Below, piece after piece: positions 36,283-47,060 of a stretch of 64,000 bases of DNA. The DNA comes from Gnetum montanum. Its lineage: Eukaryota > Streptophyta > Gnetopsida > Gnetales > Gnetaceae. The notes beneath the pieces were generated by a model. It was not told where the DNA came from and did not search any database. It saw nothing but the letters and a program-made list of their open reading frames with translations. A program made the translations under genes and the position numbers. Positions within the stretch are counted from its first letter, which is position 1, and every line of letters begins with the position of its first letter. The DNA is taken from positions 14,649 through 78,648 of the forward strand of contig MNCI01000864.1 of assembly GCA_015680685.1 (NCBI GenBank), given 5' to 3'.

Positions 36283-36972
36283 ATGTACTCAAAACCTAGC
36301 ATGTTACCTCCACCTCCGACTCAGAAGGATTTTTACCCTAAGTCTGCTTTACACCCTTTTGAATCGTTCCAATCCCTTCATTTTTCTGAATGCGATTTGG
36401 GTATTGCGGGTTCTGGTCTCCGGCCTGTCGCCTTAACTTTTTTTGACCCGGGGGAAGTTGATAAGTGGAAACAAAATGGTTATCAGTATATTCACCTTGC
36501 CGAAATTGCTATCCATCTCCACCCACACTTTAATTATCGTTTGAAAAAACCTTACTGGATTGCTCTCATAGATCGTAGATTTAAATCTTTCCAAGAAGCT
36601 ATAATTACTCAAGCAAAAGGTAGATTAGTTTCTGATGCTTTAATAGTTACTATTCCAAACTTCACCTTATCCTTGTCAGATCCACACTTCTTTCAGAGTT
36701 TAATGTTAATTATTTATATTCCAGTAGATATCGTAGATCAGAGTATTTATTGCACTATAGGAACCAGGCTAAGTTTTAAACTGTTTTCATCCATCAATAT
36801 TCAAACCTTATTACCTTTTGGGCAGCAAGCTTTATCCGTAGGTTCAACAAACTTAGAATATGGTGTACAAATAAATACTGAACACTTACCCATCCATAGG
36901 TTATTTCCGGATCTCGAAGATCCTTTAGAAACATATTATGAATGCAAAAAAAACAAAAAAATCTCTGTTTAA
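36283..36972 (+). CDS. Endogenous caulimovirid movement protein-like ORF
   Basis: Open for 229 codons, no stops. Cell-to-cell movement protein of the 30K superfamily: a Pro-rich start, then YIHLAEIAIHLHPHF (about residues 67-81), the key Asp in ALIDRRFKSFQ (about residues 93-103), and the FTLSLSDP stretch with flanking beta-strand pattern, which together fit caulimovirid movement proteins. An in-frame stop at 36259 limits the start to 36283. It is shorter than usual for the family, so the ends may be trimmed. It lies 67 bp before the coat protein frame, in another frame. As an integrated old copy it is probably not expressed. Family call firm, genus open. Confidence 0.82.
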   Translation: MYSKPSMLPPPPTQKDFYPKSALHPFESFQSLHFSECDLGIAGSGLRPVALTFFDPGEVDKWKQNGYQYIHLAEIAIHLHPHFNYRLKKPYWIALIDRRFKSFQEAIITQAKGRLVSDALIVTIPNFTLSLSDPHFFQSLMLIIYIPVDIVDQSIYCTIGTRLSFKLFSSINIQTLLPFGQQALSVGSTNLEYGVQINTEHLPIHRLFPDLEDPLETYYECKKNKKISV

Positions 36973-37039
36973 ACCTTCTTCGAAATATAGGTGATACTTC
37001 GTAGAACTACAAACTCCAAAATTATTACCATATGACCCC

Positions 37040-39460
37040 ATGGCTCCCAAACCTGAAAAGAGACATATTCTCTTTGCAGAACAAAAAGCTACATACGATG
37101 AACAGGAAGCAAAAATCAAGAAAATGAAAAAATTGTTCAAAGAATTAGGAGTGAAGTTAGATCCAAGAAAAATAATAGAACAAAAACCACTACCAACAGA
37201 AAAAGGTAAACAACTGCAAGAATCTTCTAGTAACCGCTCTAGCTCTTGCTCTAGCCCTGTCCATTTTCCTCAGAACATTTCTTCGTGTGACCATTCTTCT
37301 ACACACAAAGTAGATCTTGAAACTAGATGCGTCGAATGCGATGAGTTACTCAGAATCAACATGAATGTAGAAGAAGAAAAGACCCATATGATGCAATACA
37401 AACCTTCTATAGAACCTCCATCAGATGTCATTAAGTTACATAACTGGACCAACCATAAAGTCGCTTACATAAGTGATCAAGGACTCATGACATATGCTGA
37501 GATTAGAGAAATGCAGAAGGATATAAAAGACTTACATAAGATCTGGGTTCCAAAGCAAAAAAATGGAAATGGGAAGTCTCAAAAATCAAAACCAAATCCC
37601 ATAGATATTGATGGTCTCTATTTAGAATCTCCACCTCTAAGTCCTCCACCAACAAAAGCAAAAAAACCACAACAGTCTAGACCTAGAAGACGCAGACCAG
37701 TACACACAATTCCTACAAGCCAAAAAGGAAAAGAAAAAGAAGAGGAAATTAATGCCAACGAAGAAGATAATGAAACATTATATATCGGTAGTGAAGGAAC
37801 ACTTGATGAAGAAGAAAAGAAACTTCTACAAAAACAAGGAATGATTTTTCAAGATCCAAAAGATTTAACTGCCATGCAGATCAGAAGAACATCTGAAAAG
37901 CCTCCTCCTTATTTTAGTATGGACAATAAATCTGCAAAAGAACGACAAAAAGAAATAGACCGAATTAGTGGATTTATTGCTAGACAAATAGTTTTAGAAA
38001 AGAAAACATATGAACATGCCATCTTAAATGCAACGTTAAACTTCGAAGGAATGCTCAAAAGATGGTGGAATTTTATTGAAGCTCCGGTTAGGAAGAAATT
38101 ATTAAACAATCCACATATTATATTTCTCAATGCAATTACTAAGGAATTCCTAGGAAATAAAGCCGATAGAGATAGTATGTATAGAACTTTATTTTATGGT
38201 GCTAGATTACATAAAATACAAGACATGTCTCCTTTTCTCGATATAATGGAAGAATGGTACTATTATGGCAAACTAATCCATGATATAGGTGCAAAGGAAC
38301 ATCTATTAGGTTGTCTACCTACTCCTTTTGCAAACTATTATCGAACACAACTCCAGAATGAAGAAATGAGTTTTAGTGCCATAAGACAATTTTTAGAAAA
38401 AATTACAAGAGATCTATGTGTCCAACAGAAAACCCAGAAATTAGTAGGATCTTTAACAAAACAAATAGGGAAAGATCTTTGTTTACAAATGTGTCCTGAA
38501 GATAACTTTGGTAAGTTAATTAAGGACAGAAAACAATAAAAGGATCCCTGTGAATGTCCTCCAAAACCTAGAACCTCGTATCAAAGATCAACGCAAAAGA
38601 AAGTATGGAAGCCAAGGAAAACATGGAAGCCTAAGTATCAACCAAGGCACAAAAGAAAAAATTGGCCACAAAAACCATTCAAGGATATGTTTAAACGTAA
38701 ACAAGGAGCATACAAAGAAAAAGAAGTTCGTTGTTTTATCTGTTCAGGTAAACACTATGCTACTCAATGTCCTAAGAAAGACAATCATCCTCAACGTATT
38801 AACTTTATCGAATCTATGAAGATCACTGAAGATGATTCCTCTTTAACCTATGACTCTGACCTTTCTTTTTACAATGGGGATATTTACCTAGAATCGTCAG
38901 ACCAATACTCAAGTGGTATGAAATTTGAAGACATCCCAGATTATCCTAATGAACCAGGAGATCGTGACTATGACACAGACTCCTCTGGTTATATGTATCA
39001 CATTTACATGAATGAAGCCTCTGAGGAAGAAGATGATTTCTATTCCAAAGATCAAACTTATATGCTTCTACAAAGCCAACTAAGACAGTTAAACAAGCAA
39101 TGGCAAAAAGTCCCTATTGATGACTTGCACAAATACAGAGCATATAGACATAAAGTGAAAGACAAAAGGAATGAAATCAATACATACAAACAAATGATGG
39201 AAGAATCCGCAGGATTCTACCAAGACTCCCAACAACCATACTACAACACAGATACGGAAGTAGAAGAAACACCTCAATCTTCTCAACCTCCACAAAACCA
39301 ATAAGAACATGATGTTTCAGACATTCAAACTTCCATGTGGCGACAACATAGGATAAAACAGCTTAAAAAATTTATCCAACTTGCTTCTGATGAGATAGAA
39401 AAATTAGAGCTCCAAGAAGAAAGTTGGCAACAGGCAGAATACGAGAAAGAATCAAAATAG
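37040..39460 (+). pseudogene. Endogenous caulimovirid coat protein (gag-like) with zinc knuckle
   Basis: One frame, broken by in-frame TAA at 38537 and TAA at 39302, and ending at TAG 39458. Order: Lys-rich coiled-coil start (about residues 10-35); Ser-rich and basic linkers; acidic stretch; the helical capsid-like core (about residues 285-470, with the Trp-Trp and Tyr-rich segment typical of caulimovirid coat proteins); basic region (about 38570-38700); zinc knuckle at 38732-38770, CX2CX3HX4C, one residue shorter than the usual spacing; then a Ser/Asp/Glu-rich acidic tail and Gln-rich end. The protein would encapsidate the viral DNA. The pol frame continues in the same register after the TAG, so the parent probably had one polyprotein, or neighbouring ORFs in the same frame. 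Confidence 0.82.
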
Positions 39461-41339
39461 GTTAGTGTGATTTTAGAAGTAAATACTAATAGTATACGAC
39501 CAACGCTACCTGCTTGTTCCCTAATAGTCAAATGGCCTAAATATCACAAATATCCTTTAGGATGTTTATTAGATACAGGCGTAGAAGTATCTTTAGCTCA
39601 AGAAGAAACAATTCCTCAATGTTTTTGGGAGGATAAAGAACCCTCTCATATTTCTTTTAACGTGCAAAAAAAGGTACTACGAAAACAGGCAAGATTACCT
39701 ATTTTAATGCTGGATAATACCATTAAATATTTTGTAGTTTATCAATTCCCTTTACCATCTTATGATTGTTTACTAGGATCAGATAATTTACAACATTACA
39801 ATTTAGGAATTACTAAAACCTTAATTTCTCTAGGATCTTATAATTTTGAACGCATAAATGCAAGACAACACTTCACAACGCATAAAACTCCAAGGGTCAA
39901 CCCAAAAAGAGAAATATGGATCGTTAACCAAATAGAAAAAGCTCAGTCACAGTTCACTGAAATCACAAACCATCTAATGAAGTTCTCTAGTGATGATCCC
40001 ACCATTTTTAGAACTAAAAAGGAACATTGGTGTTCAATCGATCTCAAAGATGGAATACAAGTTAAATCAACTGCACAGCATATTGGTATGCCACCAAGTC
40101 TCAGGCAAGAATGCGAACAAGAAATTCAAGAGTTATTAACGAAACAACTCATTCGACCAAGCAAAAGTATGTTTGCCTGTGCAGCCTTCTTTGTGAACAA
40201 ACGTGCTGAATTAGTCCGTAGAAAAAAACGACTTGTCGTCAATTACAAACCCTTAAATGACATCCTTAAATCTGTCCAGCATCCAATTCCAAATAAGGAT
40301 GATCTTTTCCAACGACTCCCTCATACAAACATCTATTCGAAATTTGATCTAAAATCTGGTTTCTGGCAAATACAAGTAAATGAAGCTGACCGATGGAAGA
40401 CCGCCTTTACAGTTCCAGGAGGGTTATACGAATGGAATGTGTTACCTTTTGGTATCAAAACTGCCCCATCTATCTTTCAGAAGATGATGGATTCAATTTT
40501 CCATTCCTTTCCTTTCATTCTTGCATATATAGATGATATTCTTATTTTAAGTAGATCTGTAAAAGAACATTTAGAACATTTAAGAGTTTTTAGTAACCTT
40601 ATTGATCAAAATGGACTTGTTTTATCTCCCACTAAATGTAAAATAGGACAATCAAATATTGAGTTTCTTGGTGTAGAAATATCTGCAAGCATCATCCGCC
40701 TTCAACCCCATATTATCCAAAATATTAGTAATTTTCCTGATAAACTAGAAAGTATAGTCCAAATCCAACGGTTCCTCGGATGTATCAATTATGTTTCAGG
40801 TTTCTTTAAGAATCTGGCACAAGAAAGAGATCTCTTAAACCAAAAATTGCAGAAACATTCACCACCTTGGATAGAAGCCTGTACAAAGGTCGTCCAGAAA
40901 ATTAAAGAAGAATGTAAACATTTACCACCCTTAGCACTTCCAGGTGACGGCCAGTTCATCTTGGAAACAGACGCCTTTGAATGTTTCTGGGGAGCAACAT
41001 TAAAGCAAGAACAAAACCAGACAGTTCGTATCTGTAGATATGCTTCTGGTAAGTTCAACCCAACACAACAAAAGTACCATAGCTATTGTAAAAGGCGTTG
41101 AGAAATTTCGTTTGTTTCTTCAACCCCAATGCTTCACCATTCGTAGTGATCTCAAACACTTTGACAAATATCTCCAAACAAAAAATCTGTCAAAGGTTGC
41201 TCATACTAGATTAATCCATTGGAGTCTCTTTTTAGCTAATTTTGAATTTAATAGTGAGTATATTGAAGGATCAAAAAATTACCTTTCTGATTTTTTAACT
41301 AGAGGGTTCCAACTCTCTAGTAGTACTAATGATTCTTAG
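39461..41339 (+). pseudogene. Endogenous caulimovirid protease-RT-RNase H
   Basis: Same frame as the coat protein region, open from 39461 to 41101. Aspartic protease: active-site triplet followed by Val rather than the common Ala (LLDTGVEVS near 39560). RT: LVVNYKPLND near 40236 and an intact YIDD at 40526-40537 within the palm domain. RNase H: first Asp at about 40970 (ETDAF). Near 41088 the frame changes. At the same place the short segment that normally holds the catalytic Glu is missing, so a small deletion rather than a one-base slip is likely. The last part (about 41090-41339) reads in another frame and keeps a late Asp region. There is no integrase, as expected for this family. Confidence 0.87.
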
Positions 41340-42274
41340 TTTTATTTCAGAATTACTCCGTAGCGAAGGATGGACTCTTCGTTCCTCAAGGAGATTACGT
41401 CCCAGTTTGCCAAATGAAAGATTCCTCAGTTTTCCTCAGTATTTTAGTGAAACTAGTAGTTTTGAAAATGAATGGACTGATTTCTGTAACAGAACACGAG
41501 CTCAGAATTCTGATGCCATCATTACCCAGAAAGTCTTTACAGCCCTTCCTCTGCCTACAAGAAGAAATCAATGGGATCAAGTTCCTGCTCCATATCTTTT
41601 CCTTGCCACAGATGTGAACCTCACCAACCTCGAGTTTCGAAACTGGTATTCTGCTGATTGTTTAAATTGGCCTTACTACCAGCCGAGTGATTTTCATGTC
41701 TACCGTATTTCTTTTAGTCCTCTCAATGAACCTCCAGAAAACGATGAACTATTCTGGTCCTGGTGGGCTAAATTTGGTCATTCCCCTTCTCATCTACCAA
41801 CCAATTATCCTGGTCCTCTCTGCACGAGTCTCTATGGTCACCGGGGTGATTTCTTATTTTATGGGAATCCTGATCACATGGCTTGGAATTTCTTACACAT
41901 GTCATCCAACCCAATCTATTTTCTCATCACCTGCATTTCCAAAAGGACAGACTGGCAACTCACATGGGGGCAAGCTTTTTATCAAGACGTGTACACCACT
42001 AAAGCACCACTGTCACATTCACTTAAAGGTGTCGTACACTTTAGAACTTTATTATATGGACCGCAGGATTGATGAATATCGTGCCTCTGGAGGAAAGGAA
42101 ATCAAACTTTACCTTGTTGGAGAGCACTCAGAAGATTCTGATGTCAGCACGGACAGCACGCCTAATGATTCTCCAGGACACTATGATTACAGCTCAGACG
42201 AATTTCATAATCATGCTGTCAATTCAGACAACGAAGATGTCGATTATGGTCCAAACAGTCCACCGTCCGAATGA
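41329..42274 (+). pseudogene. Endogenous caulimovirid last ORF, function unknown
   Basis: The ATG at 41329 overlaps the end of the RNase H frame by 11 bp, a spacing that suggests coupled translation or reinitiation. 247 codons are open to 42072: rich in aromatic residues (Trp, Tyr, Phe), no transmembrane segment, no motif I recognise. Another frame, open from 41687 to 42274, carries from about 42030 on a Ser/Asp/Glu-rich tail (EHSEDSDVSTDST, SDNEDVDYGP). I infer that one original ORF of about 310 codons was split by a frameshift near 42030. By position it could be the translational transactivator or the unknown ORF2 of related endogenous viruses, but similarity to either is not visible. Confidence 0.6.
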
Positions 42275-42330
42275 TGCTGTCTGCCACAAAGAAGATTGTA
42301 ATCTGTAATAGTAGATCATGCTTATCTACT

Positions 42331-42379
42331 ACCTCGTCAGAAGAATCTTCATGTCCATATCCAGTCCTATAAATATAGG
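42331..42379 (+). promoter_or_regulatory. Caulimovirid pregenomic RNA promoter-like region
   Basis: A near-palindromic TATA box CTATAAATATAGG at 42367-42379 stands about 95 bp after the last ORF. A CGTCA (TGACG on the other strand) at 42335-42339 is compatible with an as-1-type half-site. Location after the last ORF is where caulimovirids place the pregenomic promoter. Confidence 0.6.
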
Positions 42380-42720
42380 AAGAAGAAGTGCATATAGGAT
42401 ATAGAAGAAAATAGCAATCTTAGAGAGTCTTGTAAAACTTTCAGTAGTGTCTGCAAGTGTGCGAATGTGTAGCCTGCAAGTGTGCAAGTGTGTAGTGTCT
42501 ATAGAGAAGATATTTGTTTCTTGATGCGTTTTGCTCAGAAACAAAGCATTCTCTCTGTCTCTGTAAGAGATATCATTCTGTGATGCGCTGTGCTCCAGAG
42601 CAAGCATTCCTTATAGTCTCTGTAAAAATCCTATGTGTGTGCTATAAAATGAGTGTTGTTTTCATATGATGCTGTGTGAGTGAGAAACTGCGCTGCGTAC
42701 ATAGGCCAATAAAAATGGCG
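42380..42720 (+). other. Caulimovirid leader start / terminal repeat with poly(A) signal
   Basis: Non-coding. It holds short repeats (GCAAGTGTGC and GTGTAGTGTC variants at 42445-42500) and an imperfect tandem duplication of about 57 bp (TGATGCG..GCTC..AGCATTC, 42522-42578 and 42580-42632). AATAAA is at 42708-42713. No tRNA-Met-type primer site (TGGTATCAGAGC) is visible here or upstream of 36283. The viral sequence appears to end near 42720. Confidence 0.5.
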
Positions 42721-43740
42721 AAATTGAATGAAATTAAGCAAAAATAGGGCATCAACACTATACATGTGCTTAAACAAAATTCAAATATTCACCAAAAAAA
42801 TGCCAAAAATCCTAATTTTCAACCCCAACATGGTCAAAACACCTAAATCCTAGATTCAACATAGTTGGAATGTAAAATCTTGATTGAAATAGGCTTAGAA
42901 GGGGAAAATCGTTTCCACAATGTGGCCAAAAAACAAAGAAAGTGATGAGAAATTGGTACCTCGTAGTCATTGACAAAGATCCATTACTTGAAGATGGATT
43001 TGAAAGCCTTGATATGATATGTACAACCTCCTCTAGCCCCTCAAATCCTCAATTTCAACTCATTGGGCTTGTCTTTTTCACCATGGTTGCCAAATCCAAA
43101 TAGCTCTGCATTTGACTAGTGCAAGAAGAAGCTAAAAATTCTTAGGTTTGTTGCAACACACTGGGAACAAGATATAGGTCAAAGCCAAAATTATGGTAAT
43201 ATGTTATGAGAATGATTTTATGATCACAAATCCATCTCCCACACTTTGCAAATGGGAAATTAGCTTTCCACGTTGAGTTTTGGTGTTAAAAACCCTTTCA
43301 AAATGCCCACATGTTGCACATAAAATTCCTTACACATCAAGAAATGCCCTCCACACACTCTAGTTGGGAATTTAGTTATGAAATTAACTTCATACGTTGG
43401 TTTCTATTGAAAAATTTAACTTTCCTAACCCAAGCACTATAATGAGTAATTTTGATGGTGAGTGGATCCCACAAGGCATGAGCAAAAACATAAAAGAATT
43501 CCAAAAGATAGCTTCTATGATGTGGGAGGGAAGCTAACTCCATATGCTATGGAGGGGAAATTACCTGGGAAATTAACCCTATACACTATGGAAGGGAAAT
43601 TAACTCAAAAATTAACTTCATATGCTAAACCAATGAAATTAGCAATGAAATTAATTCCATATGCTATCTTATCTTGTCAAAATAATTTCTATTACGCCAA
43701 CACACTGGGAATACAAATTTTTGACTTTTTTTAACTAGTT
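42721..43740. other. AT-rich flank right of the viral copy
   Basis: No gene recognised. From about 43520 to 43680 a short unit of the type GGGAAATTAACTCCATATGC recurs about five times. The short open frame at 43462-43734 is a product of this repeat. Confidence 0.45.
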
Positions 43741-43764
43741 TGACTACAAAAAACCATTATTTTA

Positions 43765-44050
43765 ACTATTTATAGCCTATTTTCACTCAATTTTTACTTA
43801 TTTTAGCAAGCTATGGCCTATTTCACTAGATTTCTACTTGTTTTAGCAAATTATAACTTGTTTTCACTCGACTTTTGCTTATTTTAGCAATCTATAGCCT
43901 ATTTTCACTAGAGTTTTTCTTATTTTAACAATCTATAGCTTGTTTTCACTGGAATTTTAACTATTTTAGCAATTTGTGTCCTATTTTCACTAGATTTTTG
44001 CTTATTTTAGCAATCTATAGCCTTTTTTAGTAGATTTTTGCCTATTTTGA
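43765..44050. repeat. 41-bp tandem repeat, about seven copies
   Basis: Unit of the form cctattttcactagattttt plus gcttattttagcaatctata. Copies start near 43776, 43817, 43857, 43898, 43939, 43980 and 44021, so the period is 40-41 bp. Copies differ at several positions each. Confidence 0.85.
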
Positions 44051-44079
44051 TCATAAAATGACCCAATAATAATAAATAT

Positions 44080-44460
44080 TATTTAATACAATTTTTGACC
44101 CCATTCAAGGTCATTTGACCTTGTTTGACCTGATTCTACATCATTTGATATCATTTTGACATCATTTCACATTATTTTGACATCATTTGACCTTGTTTAA
44201 CCTCATTTGACATCATTTGGCCCTTATTTAACCTTATTCTACATCAATTGGCCCTTTTTCTACCTTGTATCACCTTAATCTACCTTCTTTGGGTTTTATT
44301 TTACCTTGTTTTGCCTTATTTATCTTGTTTTTCCTAGTTTTACCTTGTTTTGACCTTATTGTGATCTTATCTTTGCCTAATTTTCCTTCTTTTACTTTGT
44401 TTGATTCTATCTTACTTTATTGTGCTCCATTATTACAATATTTTGCATCATTTTAACATT
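44080..44460. repeat. Short degenerate repeat, catttgacctt-type
   Basis: The 10-12 bp motif CATTTGACCTT / CATTTGACATC and variants (ttgttttacctt) recurs more than 20 times without strict period. Low-complexity; the open frame at 44265-44456 is a by-product. Confidence 0.7.
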
Positions 44461-46784
44461 GTTTAACAAAAATATATCATGCAAATGTCACTTCATGTGC
44501 TTATGTTGACATGTAAGATTGAGCTAGGAAGATGAGGAAGCAATTTGACTAGCCTCTAAGCCTAAGTAGGCCCTTTTAGTAATGTTGTTTGACCAAGTTG
44601 ACCTTGAATGCCTAAACCTAGAGCTTGTAAGCTTTTTCACCATATAGCCTTAATACCTTGAAGTGGCCTAACTACTCTTAACTTAAAGGTTGAGAACATC
44701 ACAAACGATTCCTTGGTCAAGTTCTCTACTTGAATCTACAATGGTGAGGAGAAAAATTTCAAACCAAGTTCCTCACTAGAAGCTCAATTTTATTAAGACA
44801 TTGCCAAAGTCTTGAAAGGCAACATTAAACCCTTCACATGGCATTAATTATATCTACGGTTGACATGTCTACTTTTAGTGTTAGTAGGTTTTTTTTTAGA
44901 CTTGAATGAGCATGTGATGTTGATGGACCTTGTAGCTTATAACAAGCAAGCCTACATGACCTTTTATCTCTTTGGCATCTCAAAATAGTACAAACTTTAT
45001 ATGAATCTAAAAAATAAGAAAAAGAGATCTCATGTTCTACCAATTGTATCTCATGATAGCTTGTATTTACTTGTTGTCTCATGTGACCTCATGTAACCTC
45101 TTATAATCGCATGTATTCTTTGACTTATTTTCTTGTACTCTTTCAGTCATGTTTGTAGGATGAGCCTAGGGCCATTGCAAAGGTATGACTCATTGTAGCA
45201 ACTAGTTACTACATGATCTTGATGCATGAGATGTAGCTAGCTTATTCAACCTTGCCAACAATGCTTACATCACAGCACTTCTATTACCCCTTCTAAGCTG
45301 TAACCCTGTAACCAAATTTTAGCCCTCCTTACCTTGCTAATAGCAAAAACCTATGTTTGACATCCATGCATCATAACCATGTAACAGCTTCTTCTATATG
45401 CTCTGCCAATCATTTTCGTTAAATCCCCAAGCTCTTCATTCAATGAGAAAACAAAGCAAAAATTCTTCCTTGACATCGAACCCCAAAGAAGATTTTACTC
45501 CCAGAAAATAAAGGGGGAGGAAATTCTAAGAAAGCCAAGACGCCAATGTAGCCTAAAATTAAACCAATGGCTCTAAGAAAAAAAGAAAGATGAGCCAAGT
45601 AGCCATGGAAGCCCAAGAACAAAGTGTTGGTTCCTCCAAATATCATCGAGTAACTAGTAGTTCAAGCACAAAGCATGAAGACCTAATCAACTAGTAAAAC
45701 ATGTTACCACTATGTCATAACCATGATTTCAATCCATGGGGATTCTTTATTAGCCCATATAACCATTCTCCAATGGCCAATGTAGCCATTACCTCACCCC
45801 AAATGCTTATCATCCCATTATCACCTTATTTTACTATCATGAGTACTCCTTGCCATGATTTAATGGCTACAGAATCAAGTGTGGAAAGAGCATTGGTGAT
45901 GAATCTACAATGATGTTTTGCATTCTATGTTGATGTCTCTCAGGTCAATCCTCAAAACATTAACAAAGAGGTATTAATGAAACACCTCAAGGAAAATTCA
46001 TATTGTGAACAAGATGCCTAGTAGTCAAATTTTTATCATGTAATTTTGATAGGGATTCAAGAGCAAAAATAATTGCCTTATTTTCCCATTAAAAATTTTA
46101 CCCTATTGCTTTATTTTGGAAAAAATCATGAACCTATTTTTCATGTAAAATGAAGTTTCTAGCTCACAAACCCTTAATTTTATTATGCCAGTGTATGAGA
46201 AGAAAAATGCCAAATACATTGCTAAATGATAGCACAAAAAGTCAAAAATACTAGTGGCCCATACGCTATAGTTTTGGGCCATGAAATGGTTGTAAAACAC
46301 TACCAAATATGATAGAAAAAGTTAAAAACGTTAGTGATCCATACGCTACACTTTTTGACTATGAAAATGATCCAAAAACATCATGTAATGGCTCAGAAAG
46401 CATATGGAAACATAACTAATGTCAAAATAGCAAATTCAAGGTCCATTTATAATAAACTCAACATCATTCTCAAGACTTTTTAGTAGATCTTTTTGACATA
46501 CAAAGAAGAGCATTTTCTAGCAAAAAGGGAAACTTGGTTTTAGCAAAGAATAGAGAAATTAGTGCAAATTCCATAGCCTTTTGTAGCCTTTTCAGCATAG
46601 ATAATTAAGAGTAGAAAGAAACTTGCAATAGCATTTATTGTAGTGTAGATCAATTAGGAGCGTAGTACAAATCCAATGCAGAAAACACCCTACCTCCTAC
46701 AAAAGATTTCAAAGCTATTTTTATATTCTCAGGTTTTTAAAGTCCACCAATTTTTATTCTTTGAACCTATATGTTTATAATATT
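44461..46784. other. No gene recognised; possible coding relic near 45500-45950
   Basis: AT-rich. Around 45560-45660 and 45701-45913 there are short open stretches without a motif I know. At 46230-46370 the phrase gtccatacgctacactttttg / ccatacgctatagttttg repeats. The stretch probably belongs to the 3' region of element D. Confidence 0.35.
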
Positions 46785-47060
46785 TTGCAATACTTAATAC
46801 AAAGTTTTGCAATTATTTTGGCCATATTTTTTGCACATGTCATACATCTCTCTTCATTCTTAATTCAATGCTAAATCCTCTTTTCATACACTTTCATTTG
46901 TTCTTATTTATTACACACAAAAATGGGTTTTATAAGTCCTTAGGTGATCAAAAGATCATCTAAGGTGTCCCCAATCCTTTTGAGGCCCATGGATCCTGGG
47001 ATCAAAACTACATGCATGGATTTTCATGATTTCTAGCATTGACTTTTTCTATCACTATAA
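46785..47060 (+). repeat. Direct repeat with 13845-14118: probable D 3' LTR part
   Basis: Carries taatacaaagttttgcaattattttg, tttttgcacatgtcatacatctctcttcattct and gaggcccatggatcctgggatcaaaacta in the same order as 13845-14118. The upstream palindromic array of the other copy is not visible here. Confidence 0.6.

Noticed and set aside
37270-37452. Minus-strand frames inside the viral copy (37270-37452, 37909-38130, 40789-41058)
   Set aside because: Shadows of the coat protein and pol frames on the plus strand.
41687-42030. First half of the 41687-42274 frame as an independent gene
   Set aside because: It overlaps the better-supported frame at 41329-42072; only the part after about 42030 has a composition that looks coding.
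44080-44460. Possible Phe/Leu-rich small gene at 44265-44456
   Set aside because: By-product of the short catttgacc-type repeat; no conserved start and no motif.
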